NCBI RefSeq assembly: GCF_004211145.1
Contig: NZ_SEBS01000024.1
Location: 42,332 to 106,331, forward strand
Direction of reading: 5' to 3'
Length of the DNA: 64,000 bases
Source of the DNA: Flavobacterium sp.
GTDB lineage: Bacteria; Bacteroidota; Bacteroidia; Flavobacteriales; Flavobacteriaceae
Shown here: positions 17,801 to 26,700 of the stretch, in pieces
Layout of the letters: every line of letters starts with the position of its first letter
Numbering within the stretch: position 1 is the stretch's first letter
Program-made: the position numbers and the translations under genes
Notes under the pieces: model-generated
The model's input: the letters and a program-made list of their open reading frames with translations, nothing else
What the model was told of the DNA's origin: nothing
Databases searched by the model: none

Positions 17801-18984
17801 GCGTTCCTGTGCGTGATTTCGAGGTTTCCCTTGTCTTGGGTCGTGAAATTTTCGGCCGACGAGTTCAGCATTTCCTCGATCGGGCCGAGCATCAACGTGA
17901 GCGGCGTCCGGAACTCGTGGCTGATATTGCTGAAGAAAATCGTCTTCGCCTGATCGATCTCGGCGAGCGCCTCTGCCCTTTTCTGTTCGCGTTTGAGTGC
18001 GTAAGCGTTGTTGAGCGCCGTCGAAATCTGGTCGGCTATCAAATTGAAAAAGTCGATATAGTCGTCGTCGAGCAGTCGATGCGGATTGAGCCCGACCGAT
18101 AACAACGCGAACGGGAATTCATGATCGGGCTGTAAAATCGGGAGCAATAAGACGTCGTTCGGAGATTCTTCCCAAAACGGACTGTTCATGCTTCCGAAAC
18201 GTTCGATCACATTCGAAACGGTCTGGATTTTACCGGTTTGGATGACCTGCCATAACTCGGGATATACTTCTTTTTGTGCTTCGATATAAATGACCTCGGG
18301 CGCGAGTGATTTCGGGAGTTCGTAGAGATCGCCCACAAGTTTCATCTGCGTGCCATCGTTCGATATCTCATAAAGCGCCACCGATGGAAAATCCTGCGGG
18401 TTCGCCTCAAGCGCCTGCAACGATTTTTGATAAATCTCGTGATTCGTCTTTACGCCCGAGATATTCTTGGAAATCTCACGCAACGTGCGCAACTGGCGTT
18501 CGCCCATGATGCGTCTGGTGTCGTCGGTGTTGGCGCAGATAATGCCTTGGGTCGTGCCGTCGTCTCCGGGAACCGGGCTGTATGAAAATGTGTAATAGGT
18601 TTCTTCGACATAGCCGTTTCGGTCCATGAGCAGTAAAAGTGCCTCGTCGTACGTCCCGGTGTTTTCCTCCATTACGGTCTTGGCGCGCGGCTCGACTTCG
18701 TTCCAGATTTCCTTCCAGACGACAGACGCGGGTTGCCCGAGCGCCTCGGGATGTTTGCCTCCGACGATCGATTTGTAGGCGTCATTGTAGATGTTGATGA
18801 GCTCGCTTCCCCACCAAACGAACATAGGTTGGCGCGAGGTCAGGATAATCCGGATCGATGTGCGCAGACTTTGCGGCCACGTCGACGGATCACCTAAAGG
18901 TGTGTCGCTCCAGTCTTTTTCGCGTATGAGTTGTCCGAGTTCGCCTCCGCCATCAAGAAATGATTTTGCCGAAACTACAGTCAT
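14827..18984 (-). CDS. Hybrid sensor histidine kinase with two kinase cores and an internal receiver
   Basis: A 1385-residue cytoplasmic protein. Order of domains: a PAS-like N terminus (PMFVWWG, about 50), a GAF-like region (170-335), HisKA with SHEFRTPL (about 350), HATPase with GSGIGLSLVKELV (about 545), a receiver (ILVADDNADMRD, phospho-acceptor in IVSDIMMP, about 620-735), three further PAS domains (about 745-1140), a second HisKA with ASHDLQEPLRK (about 1170), and a second complete HATPase ending GTGIGLALCKKIVENHH. It starts one base after the stop of the response regulator on the same strand, so the pair is an operon. No membrane segment is seen. Which core feeds the internal receiver and which the separate regulator cannot be told from sequence. 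Confidence 0.9.
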   Translation of the reverse strand: MTVVSAKSFLDGGGELGQLIREKDWSDTPLGDPSTWPQSLRTSIRIILTSRQPMFVWWGSELINIYNDAYKSIVGGKHPEALGQPASVVWKEIWNEVEPRAKTVMEENTGTYDEALLLLMDRNGYVEETYYTFSYSPVPGDDGTTQGIICANTDDTRRIMGERQLRTLREISKNISGVKTNHEIYQKSLQALEANPQDFPSVALYEISNDGTQMKLVGDLYELPKSLAPEVIYIEAQKEVYPELWQVIQTGKIQTVSNVIERFGSMNSPFWEESPNDVLLLPILQPDHEFPFALLSVGLNPHRLLDDDYIDFFNLIADQISTALNNAYALKREQKRAEALAEIDQAKTIFFSNISHEFRTPLTLMLGPIEEMLNSSAENFTTQDKGNLEITHRNAMRLLRLVNSLLDFSRIEAGRVKVKFRGICLGQYTADLASSFQSLFDKVGLDFEIRTDVKSAVFVDTDMWEKIVLNLLSNAYKYTLSGKITVSVIESESHVTLTVSDTGTGIPESEMPHLFERFHRVKNAAGRSYEGSGIGLSLVKELVQLNHGTISVQSVEGEGTVFSIQMPIGRKHLHDEEIATDELPDKIVPTRYSEEVLHNVPETDPVAEPKSNGQQYKILVADDNADMRDYIVKLLEKHYNVILAENGKQALEKVAEFSPDLIVSDIMMPVMDGIEMLQHVKSDPVTKHIPVLLLSARAGEEAKIEGYELGADDYLVKPFSAKELLARIHSQLRMAKTREHIDRQLHNVFMQAPVAICLLRGSDFIVETANQRILDIWGKDAETMLNRPVFEGIPEVARQGYRDLLTQVYNSGETYIAEEMPLEVLRNGTAEKIYIKFVYEPFYEEDGTVSGIMVVADDITESVTTRNAIQASEIRHKLAVEAARMGSFEWVFHEDSFIYSNRLAEIFGYAAATSFHHSDFVDKIHPDDLVTRNAAVNEAMQTGLLFYEARIIWDDGSVHWIRLNGKIENDATGEPAKMFGTVLDITNEKLRTSKLQQKVIDRTQSLKEKDKELRVSEERFQRMTEEVQDYAIILLDTDGTILNWNRGAENIKGYNENDIVGRSFTIFYLPEDQQTRLPQRLIAEAALNGRATDEGYRVRKDGTVFWGSISITALHDSENNVIGFSKVTRDLTERKLSEDRMKKYNAELEFQNRELEQFAYIASHDLQEPLRKIQMFTGMLERSMGDPEAVNRYFEKINSSAERMSDLIRAVLNYSRLSKTEDHFVTVDINAVLQNVLTDYELLIEEKGAVVLVDELPSIKAIPLQLNQLFSNLIGNALKFTEVSPVLTIKCRVVRNQDIPFETKLPNDVSFLELIFSDNGIGFDQKYAAQIFTIFQRLNQRTSFSGTGIGLALCKKIVENHHGFITARSQAGEGASFYVYLPVGV

Positions 18985-18985
18985 T

Positions 18986-19369
18986 TCATTTTAGGATTTT
19001 TTCGAGCAATTGTTGCAAGTCAGTCATATTCGATGGTTTGGTCAAAAATTCGGTTGCACCAAGCGCGAGCATTTCCTCGGCGACATTGGGCGCAACGCCT
19101 GTCGAATATACGTAAATTGCGGTTTTATTCAAACGATTTATTTTGCGGATTTCTTCAAGTGTTTCGCGTCCGCCCATCATGGGCATGTTCATGTCGATGA
19201 AAATCACGTCGGGCGAGAAATTTTCATCCGATAATCTGGACATCGCCTCTATGCCATTATTGGCGAAAGTACATTGTATGGTGGAATCGATCGTATGGGC
19301 GGCGTCGCAGAAAAAATCCTGGTCATCTGCATCGTCATCAATAAAAAAACACTGCTTTGGGGAAGCCAT
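18986..19369 (-). CDS. Single-domain response regulator
   Basis: A 127-residue receiver-only protein. Acidic pocket IDDDADDQD (about 10-18), phospho-acceptor in IFIDMNMP (about 60), Ser/Thr in YVYSTG and Lys in LTKP. No output domain, so it probably acts by protein contact, as the DDDxDD class of Bacteroidota regulators does. It precedes the hybrid kinase with a one-base gap and is presumably transcribed from the 19370-19720 gap. Confidence 0.9.
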   Translation of the reverse strand: MASPKQCFFIDDDADDQDFFCDAAHTIDSTIQCTFANNGIEAMSRLSDENFSPDVIFIDMNMPMMGGRETLEEIRKINRLNKTAIYVYSTGVAPNVAEEMLALGATEFLTKPSNMTDLQQLLEKILK

Positions 19370-19720
19370 GATCGTAATAGGATAAATTGAGTGGTACTGA
19401 TTTTCGCGTCGGAATGGACGTATTTAACTTTTCATCATTCCGGAAGCCGCAAAACGCATACGCCAAAAACTGATTCGGGTTTGCAACCAAAGTTTTGACG
19501 TGACTGATTTTATGGGGTTGTTCGCATTCATGACATAATCTTTAACGGTTGCATACAAAAGTCGGTATCGCATAACGAATTATCTTACAGCATTACCATT
19601 CGCACCTTGTACGGTTACAATACTTGTGTGTCAAAGATGTAAGCTTTGCAACTGATTTTATAAGGCAAATTTCTGCCAGAAAACAAATCTTTGTGTGAAC
19701 GTTGCAAAATCGCAAAAAAC
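19370..19720. other. 351-bp divergent intergenic region
   Basis: Separates the minus-strand response regulator from the plus-strand ku gene, so it must hold promoters for both. AATCTTTG at 19686 is near the -7 consensus for ku, but no convincing -33/-7 pair was found. No gene or strong repeat is visible. Confidence 0.4.
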
Positions 19721-20509
19721 ATGAAAGCACTTTGGAAAGGCGGCATCAGCTTCGGGCTCGTGAACATTCCCGTGAAATTATACAGTGGTTCCCAGACACA
19801 TCGCATCGATCTGGACATGATCCGAAAAAAAGACCAATGCCGAATCGAATACGTGCGCGTCTGTAAAAAAGATGGGAAAGAAGTGCCGTGGGATGAGATT
19901 GCGAAAGGCTATAAAAAGGAGAACGGTGATTACGTGATTCTCGACAAGGCCGACATCGCGCGCGCCATGCCCGAGAAAACCCAGTCGATCGACATCTTCG
20001 AATTCGTAAAGGAAGACGAAATCGCATCCAAATACCTCGAAAAACCATATCTCGTGGAACCCGATAAAATCGCCGCAAAAACCTATGCGTTGTTGCGGGA
20101 CGCGCTTAAAAAATCGGGTAAAGTCGGATTGTGTAAATTCATTATCCGACAGTCGGAACACCTTGGCATCCTGAAGGAGGAAGACGGCGCGATCCTATTG
20201 ATCCAAATCCGATTCGACCAGGATCTTCGCGATCCTCACGAACTAAACCTGCCCGCAAAAAACATCACGATCAGCAAGAAAGAACTCGATATGGCGATGA
20301 ACATCATCGACCAGCTTACCGATAAGTTCGAACCCGAAAAATACAAAGACACGTACAAAGACGAATTGCTCAAAGTCATCAAGAAAAAAGCCGCGGCGAA
20401 AGGCAAAAAAGTAGTCGAGGACGAAGAACCGAAGAAGAAAAAAGAACGCCATCCGGCCGATGATTTGTTGGATCAGTTGCGGGCGAGTTTGGAAGCGATT
20501 AAGAATTGA
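19721..20509 (+). CDS. ku: Ku protein (non-homologous end joining)
   Basis: A 262-residue bacterial Ku core starting MKALWKGGISFGLVNIPVKL, the family hallmark, and ending in a lysine-rich C-terminal tail (KKKKERHPADDLLDQL). Bacterial Ku forms a homodimeric ring that binds double-strand ends and recruits LigD, encoded next. The track start (TTG at 19691) adds ten residues before the canonical start, so I use the ATG at 19721. The intervening 16-bp repeat array does not break the ku-ligD order. Confidence 0.95.
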   Translation: MKALWKGGISFGLVNIPVKLYSGSQTHRIDLDMIRKKDQCRIEYVRVCKKDGKEVPWDEIAKGYKKENGDYVILDKADIARAMPEKTQSIDIFEFVKEDEIASKYLEKPYLVEPDKIAAKTYALLRDALKKSGKVGLCKFIIRQSEHLGILKEEDGAILLIQIRFDQDLRDPHELNLPAKNITISKKELDMAMNIIDQLTDKFEPEKYKDTYKDELLKVIKKKAAAKGKKVVEDEEPKKKKERHPADDLLDQLRASLEAIKN

Positions 20510-20576
20510 CGCACCCTGCGGGCTTTGGACATCAGGGACGCGTCGAAAAAATCTGGCAACAACGATTGAGTCCTAA

Positions 20577-20807
20577 TGTCCAAAGCGAAGCGTGTCCAAA
20601 GCGAAGCGTGTCCAAAGCGAAGCGTGTCCAAAGCGAAGCGTGTCCAAAGCGAAGCGTGTCCAAAACGCAGCGTGTCCAAAGCGCAGCGTGTCCAAAGCGA
20701 AGCGTGTCCAAAGCGAAGCGTGTCCAAAGCGAAGCGTGTCCAAAGCGAAGCGTGTCCAAAGCGCAGCGTGTCCAAAACGCAGCGTGTCCAAAGCGCAGCG
20801 TGTCTAA
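20577..20807 (+). repeat. 16-bp tandem array between ku and ligD
   Basis: Fourteen complete units of TGTCCAAAGCG(A/C)AGCG begin every 16 bases from 20577 to 20785, and a degenerate fifteenth starts at 20801. Variation is nearly confined to A/C at one position and an occasional AACGC. The unit has no stop codon in any frame and is not a multiple of three, so long spurious ORFs appear on both strands (20473-21142 region). The array ends 12 bases before the ligD ATG, so it occupies the leader of ligD. The rest of the gap (20510-20576) shows nothing else. Confidence 0.95.
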
Positions 20808-20819
20808 AATCAAAAAATT

Positions 20820-23486
20820 ATGGATCTCAACACCTACAACGACAAGCGAAATTTCCAAAAAACCTCCGAACCAAAAGGCGTCAAAAAACCGTCCAAAGGC
20901 GAATTGCGTTTCGCAGTCCAAAAACATGCAGCGTCGCATCTGCACTACGATTTCCGATTGGAGATCGATGGCGTTTTAGTGAGTTGGGCGGTTCCGAAAG
21001 GCCCGTCGGGAAATCCTCAGGACAAGCGCTTGGCGATGCATGTCGAAGACCATCCGATGGATTACATCGACTTCGAAGGCACGATCCCCAAAGGCGAATA
21101 TGGAGGCGGAACCGTCATGGTCTGGGACATCGGAACCTATGAACCTGAAGGCGAAATCCCGCTTGCCAAGCAGAACGCCGAAATGAAAAAGCAGCACAAA
21201 TCGGGTTCGATAAAAATCGTGTTGCACGGCGAAAAACTTAAAGGTTCGTGGGCGCTCGTCGAAATGCACGGACGAGGTGAAAACCAATGGTTACTCATCA
21301 AGCATAAAGACGAATTCTCGGGCAAGGACATCGAATACAATCCCTACTCCATCCTGACCAAACGCGATTTCGACGCGATCGCGAAAGGAGACGATGTCTG
21401 GAGTTCGGATAGAAAAAATGACGGCACGAAAAAAACCGCGACCGAACAGAAAGCCTCGCTCAAAAAAGCGATCTCAAGTAAAAAGAAAACCGCGAAAGAA
21501 GAATTTTCGCCCGAAGATCTATCCGAAGCCGAACGCCTCGACGAATTCCCGAAAGACTGGAGCCCGCAATTGGCGACACTTGCCGACGAAGCGTTTGACA
21601 ACGACGATTGGTTGTTCGAAACCAAGTTCGACGGGTATCGCGCGCTTGCTGAAATCGAAGACAAGAAATGCCGACTGGTTTCTCGAAACGGAATCTCATT
21701 CAACAAGAAATATCCTGAAATCGTCGCACTCCTCGAAGGTGTTTCGCCGAACATGATCCTCGACGGCGAAATCGTGATCGAGGACGACAAAGGCAAAAGC
21801 CGTTTCCAATGGCTGCAGAACCACGACGAAAATCCCGATCGCGGCACGATGAAATTCTACGTGTTCGACATCCTGTATTTCGGGAATTACGATTTGCGGT
21901 CGCTCGATTTGCTGCAGCGCAAGAAAATCCTCAAGGCGATCCTGCCCAAAAAGAAGAACATCATCTTCTCCGACCACATTGTCGGCGATGGGATAAAAGC
22001 ATTCAAAAAAGCTGAAAAGGAAGACGGCGAAGGCATCATCGCCAAGAAAATCGCCTCGAAATACACGAACGGAAAACGCTCGAAAGATTGGCTCAAGATC
22101 AAGACCGAGAAACAGCAGGAAATGGTAATAGGCGGATTCACCGAGCCGAGCGGCAGTCGCAAAGGCCTGGGCGCGTTGCTGTTCGGATATTACGACAAAG
22201 GCGAATTCATGTATTCGGGCAAAGTCGGAAGCGGATATACTGAAGAAATCCTGAACGATCTGCGCACAAAACTCGACAAACTCGAACGCAAGACGCCCGC
22301 ATTCAAAAATCCGCCAAAAGAAAAAAACGTGCATTGGGTCACGCCAAAACTCGTCGCGAACGTAAAGTTCTCGGAATTCACTGAGACGAATTCGATGCGG
22401 CATCCGGTCTACCTCGGTCTTCGCCCTGACAAAAAAGCACAGGACGTAATCCTCGAATTTCCAAAAATCGAAACCGAAACCATAAACGAAATGGATACCA
22501 AAAGCAGCCCCGATAGCAAGTCTGGCATTCCAAAGCGCAACGTGTCCAAAGCGCAGCGTGTCCAACGCGCAGCGAGTCCCAAAAAAACGTCGGTGAAAGA
22601 CATTCCGCAATTGTCAAAAAAAGTCGAATTCTCCAACCTCGACAAAGTATTCTGGCCCAAGGAAAAGATCACCAAAGGCGACGTTATCGCGTATTATAAT
22701 TCAATTTCCGACTACATCCTGCCCTATCTCAAGGATCGACCGCAATCCATGAGGCGCACGCCCGACGGTATAAAATCCGAAGGTTTCTTCCAGAAAAACG
22801 TCGCCGACACCGCTCCGAAATGGGCGAAAACCATCGAAATCCAATCCGATTCCAAAACCGAGCCCGTAACCTGGCTGTTGTGCAACGACAAGGATACGTT
22901 GTTGTACATGGCGAACATCGGATGCATCGAAATCAATCCCTGGAGCAGCCGCATCAAAACGCTCGACCATCCCGATTATATCATCTTCGACCTCGACCCG
23001 AAAGGCGCGCCGTTGAAAAACATCGTAAAGACGGCGCAAAAAGTTAAGGAAATCCTGGACAGCCTGAACGTTCCCGCATACATCAAAACGTCGGGCGGAA
23101 ACGGACTGCACGTGTTCATCCCCGTAAAACCGAAATATTCGTATGAGCAGACACGCGACTTTTCGCACCTCATCAGCCAAATGGTCCACAGGGATTTGCC
23201 CACGATCACGAGCCTCGAGCGGATGCCGTCCAAACGACAGGGCAAAGTCTACCTCGACTTCCTGCAAAACGGAAAAGGCAAAACCATGGCGAGCATCTAT
23301 TCGTTGCGACCGCGTGAAGGCGCCGGAGTGAGCACGCCTCTCGAGTGGGACGAGATCAACGACGACCTCGATCTAAAGGCGTTCAACATCAACACCTTGC
23401 CCGAACGGCTCGAGAAAAAAGGCGATTTGTGGGAGAATTTCTTCAACGATGCGATAGACTTGAAACTGCTATTGAAAAGCATGTGA
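20820..23486 (+). CDS. ligD: Multifunctional DNA ligase D (phosphoesterase-ligase-polymerase)
   Basis: An 888-residue three-domain LigD. The N-terminal 3'-phosphoesterase (about 30-150) shows HYDFRLEIDG, HVEDHP and GEYGGG. The central ATP-dependent ligase (about 225-540) has the adenylation site KFDGYR (Lys about 269) and DGEIV. The C-terminal AEP polymerase (about 605-880) starts at VFWPKEKITKGD and has the catalytic FDLDPKG (about 723). With Ku it makes a complete two-gene NHEJ system for end cleaning, fill-in and sealing. The linker between ligase and polymerase (about 569-586) contains three copies of the 16-bp repeat found upstream, kept in frame. The start follows the array directly, with no Shine-Dalgarno. 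Confidence 0.96.
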   Translation: MDLNTYNDKRNFQKTSEPKGVKKPSKGELRFAVQKHAASHLHYDFRLEIDGVLVSWAVPKGPSGNPQDKRLAMHVEDHPMDYIDFEGTIPKGEYGGGTVMVWDIGTYEPEGEIPLAKQNAEMKKQHKSGSIKIVLHGEKLKGSWALVEMHGRGENQWLLIKHKDEFSGKDIEYNPYSILTKRDFDAIAKGDDVWSSDRKNDGTKKTATEQKASLKKAISSKKKTAKEEFSPEDLSEAERLDEFPKDWSPQLATLADEAFDNDDWLFETKFDGYRALAEIEDKKCRLVSRNGISFNKKYPEIVALLEGVSPNMILDGEIVIEDDKGKSRFQWLQNHDENPDRGTMKFYVFDILYFGNYDLRSLDLLQRKKILKAILPKKKNIIFSDHIVGDGIKAFKKAEKEDGEGIIAKKIASKYTNGKRSKDWLKIKTEKQQEMVIGGFTEPSGSRKGLGALLFGYYDKGEFMYSGKVGSGYTEEILNDLRTKLDKLERKTPAFKNPPKEKNVHWVTPKLVANVKFSEFTETNSMRHPVYLGLRPDKKAQDVILEFPKIETETINEMDTKSSPDSKSGIPKRNVSKAQRVQRAASPKKTSVKDIPQLSKKVEFSNLDKVFWPKEKITKGDVIAYYNSISDYILPYLKDRPQSMRRTPDGIKSEGFFQKNVADTAPKWAKTIEIQSDSKTEPVTWLLCNDKDTLLYMANIGCIEINPWSSRIKTLDHPDYIIFDLDPKGAPLKNIVKTAQKVKEILDSLNVPAYIKTSGGNGLHVFIPVKPKYSYEQTRDFSHLISQMVHRDLPTITSLERMPSKRQGKVYLDFLQNGKGKTMASIYSLRPREGAGVSTPLEWDEINDDLDLKAFNINTLPERLEKKGDLWENFFNDAIDLKLLLKSM
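22527..22574 (+). repeat. Three in-frame 16-bp repeat units inside ligD
   Basis: Units begin at 22527, 22543 and 22559, with a decayed fourth at 22575, in the same 16-bp phase and with the same CCAAAGCGCAGCGTGT word as the array before ligD. Three units are 48 bp, so the reading frame is preserved; they encode a basic linker (SKRNVSKAQRVQRAAS). Confidence 0.9.
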
Positions 23487-23493
23487 TTTTTTT

Positions 23494-23614
23494 GGGCGTG
23501 CCGGCGGCTGTCAATTTCGTCCGTTGCGCAGGTTATTACAAAGCCGCCGTCGGGCTGACCCGCTGCAATCTTTTGCTTTCCAGGCAAAAGGATTTCCGCT
23601 CGCATCCCTCACGC
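23494..23614 (+). repeat. Dispersed 121-bp intergenic element, copy 1
   Basis: Starts GGGCGTGCCGGCGGCTG 7 bases after the ligD stop. Its core is GCCGCCGTCGGGCTGACCCG, CGCTGCAATCTTTT and AAAAGGATTTCCGCTCGCA, and it ends ATCCCTCACGC. Copies 2 and 3 (40138-40262 and 49234-49358, both inverted) share the order of these blocks and the length. It codes for nothing supportable. Confidence 0.8.
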
Positions 23615-23645
23615 AAAAACATCGCTGACGTGACACCACAAAATC

Positions 23646-23682
23646 AAAAAGTCGGATCCTTTCGAACCCGACTTCTTTTTCA
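23646..23682 (+). terminator. Bidirectional rho-independent terminator between ligD and the T9SS gene
   Basis: AAGTCGG and CCGACTT form the stem around a 12-base loop, with an A-run before and CTTCTTTTT after. The two flanking genes converge here, and either strand can use it. Confidence 0.8.
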
Positions 23683-23722
23683 ATTATCCTATAAAACTGA
23701 GCGAATCTTCTAAACGATTTCG

Positions 23723-23758
23723 CGTCAGGCACTCAGGTACTCAGTCACTCAGGCACTA
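23723..23758. repeat. CTCAGGCACT-type short repeat
   Basis: CAGGCACTCAGGTACTCAGTCACTCAGGCACT runs into the last codons of the T9SS gene. The same 7-8-base words recur at 41586-41720 (inverse) and 41818-41851. Confidence 0.7.
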
Positions 23759-26700
23759 CCTTTTAACCATTCGAAGCGTTTTCGCGAAAGTTCCCTGTGT
23801 TACGATCACGTTATAAACACCTGAAGGATAACGATTACCGAACGCCTGCATCTCGATTTGATCTGCAGCGAATTCACGGTCGTCAACCAACTTGCCCAAC
23901 ATGTCGTACACTCTTACTTTTACGTTTTCTTCACTTGATGTGTCCATGTCCAAAGCGAATGTCTCGGCGTATGGATTCGGATAACCAACGGCTCGGAAAG
24001 CGACGGTAGGCAGTGCTTCTTCCTCAAAATTACCACGCGCAGCTCCAGGTGCGGTTACCAATTCGGCTTCCCCGAAAGGAGACCAGACGCCTGAGGTCAT
24101 CACGGCAACCTGAACGGCATATTGACCGCCCGGAACATATCCCGGAACGTTGCCGAAACTGAAATAATGCGCCGTACGGTCGACGATAATCGTCGTAAAC
24201 GGAGCGACCATCAATGACAATTGGAATCGGTATGACGTCGCGCGGTTCAAACTTGTCGTATAAAACAACGATGTCGCCGTTGCCGCAGTTCCAGGATTCG
24301 TGATCACGGGAACTACAGGAGTCGATACCGAACAAGGCGCGCCGTAACCTGAATAGGTCGTGCTGCTGCCCGTTTTCACGGCTACCTCAATCGTGTAAGT
24401 AGTTCCGTAAACGTATGTGGCCAACATCGGTAAAGAGAACCAATGCGTCGTGCGGTCAAGTGTCTGTACTTGATTTGGCGCCGTGATGTCGGTCGTGTTC
24501 GTGATCCTGAAACGATATCCCGTAACGCCCTGCAAACTTGTAGTGGCGATCAACGTATTGATATTGGTCAAAACGATACCGCATTGTGAAGGCGTAACCG
24601 ATGCCGCGCCTCCAGGTCCCAAAATAGCAGGAGTCGAAACCAAACAGCTATCTCCATAATAGTTGAGCCATATGCCGTTGCGGCGCAATTGAACCGAAAT
24701 TGAATACGTCGTCGCGTAATCGTACGTAGCAAGTTGCGTCAATTGGAAGTTCGGCGATGTACGATCGATCGTCTGAACGGCGCTGGTTGTCGTGTTCACG
24801 ACGCGGAATCGGTAGCCATCAACAGGCGCTCCGAAGCTGACCGCCCCAATAAGGGAATTGATCGTTGCCAAAGTGGTTCCGCATTGCGAAGCCAAAACTT
24901 TAGAAAACAATTGACTGCCTTCGTCTATCGTGCCATCGCAATCGTCGTCGACCCCGTTGAAGGCGACTTCAGTAGCTCCAGGATTTACGGCAGCAAGTCC
25001 ATCGTCGCAATCGGTATTGTCGAGGATATATCCGACAGGTTGATTACAAGCCGACTGGCTGACTTCAGCATCGCCATAGCCATCACCGTCAGCATCGGCA
25101 TACCAAACAAGCGGCGTACAAACCGTCACGTTAAGAGAATAGTCTTCAGACTGTCCGTATTGTCCGCCCGTACATGGATTGGTCAGGACGCCAGCATCGG
25201 CACTGTATAATTTTTTAATTCTCATTCGCGTGGTTCCGCCGAGTGCAGTTGCAGGCACCAGAATCGAAAATTGTGATTGGACGGCGTCAATACCTGTTGA
25301 GTTGAGCACCGACCCGCCGTTGTATATTTCATCGACATCGGCAAAATCACCATCTTGGTTCCAGTCGACGAAAACCCTGAAGTTTGTCGTGAAGTTTCCA
25401 CCTGTATTTCCCTTCAAGGTCATTTGGTACGAGGTTTCGGTAGTCACATTACCTGAAATGGCAATAAAATTTTCAAGTGACGGCGTTCCGTCAATCGTAT
25501 TACTCGTCGTATTATTTATGCCTGCAAAATTAACCAGCGTGATCGGTTCTACATCGACCGAATACGCGACGGTTGAACAATACGGCAGGAACGGGTCGAC
25601 TTGAGTCGTAAAACTCCATTCCGCACAACCTGTCGCATCGCCTCCGGCTGTTGATTTCGGCACCACTCTCCAATAGAATGTCGTCGAATAGCCCGTTACA
25701 TTGAAATTGGCGGTCGTCCCGGGGACATTCGCCACAAATGTCAAAGATCCCGATGTGGTTCCCGCGTAAACATCGTATGATGTCGGTGCAGGGCCGCTCG
25801 TTGGGGCCGTCCAAGAAAATGCCACCGTTCCGGCAGTCACGCCGGTCGCTCCGTTGGCAGGTGAAATAGCCGAACCTGAGCATTGCGTCGGATTAGGACT
25901 TACCGTGAGCACACCGCTGTTAAACGTCGTGCCATTCCAGAAATTGCCATTGGTACCATCGGTTCCTCCGTATACGAACGGACCGCCTGAAAGACTGAAT
26001 CGCGTCGCATAATAATAAGTTCCGGGAACTAATGAAGCACCAATGTTCGCTTGATATTCATCGTTATTGCTTACGTGGCCGGCATTGTGCGTAGCGAGTG
26101 TCCAGTTCGTCCATGTATTTGGATTTGTGTTCGACCCAATCGGACTTACGCCGACCCATGCCTGGATTCCCGCCGCTTGACCCGAATAACCCGGTTCGAC
26201 GTCGGTTAATCCGCCTTCATAGACCTGACCGTAAACAGTTGCTGTATTTCCGGCCAGGATAGTGGCGGTGGCAGGGAATTGTAGATTTACATAATCTGGC
26301 AGCACAGGCGCCGTAATATTGACAATGTAGTCCTCGGTCTCGCCATAAACATATGATGTAGTAGCATAATTAGTCGTGCCTGCCGTCGCCTCTATATTGA
26401 CGACACGCATCCCGGTAATACCTAATGTTGCGGCCGCAGGAACCGTAAACGATCCTGTCACGGTATGCCCGGCAGACGTAACACTTGTACCTTGACTGTA
26501 TACTTGTTCACCCGCATCGGCGAAATCTCCGTCTTTGTTGTAATCGATATAGATCTGGAAAAAATTTCCAAAAGCATTCGTCGAGCACGAAGTCATCGTC
26601 AGCGAGAAACTTACGCTACTGCTTTGCTGAAGGTTCGGCGCTGCAACAGTGGTGCTGTAATTACTGTATCGTCCTGCTATCGAACCGGAACCCGGCGCGG

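Noticed and set aside
20577-20807. CRISPR array
   Set aside because: The units are contiguous 16-mers without spacers, and no cas genes are present.
20473-21142. Overlapping ORFs on both strands (SKAKRVQSEACPKRSV and DTLRFGHASLWTRFAL peptides)
   Set aside because: They are all translations of the 16-bp repeat, which has no stop codon in any frame. No start or conservation signal supports them.
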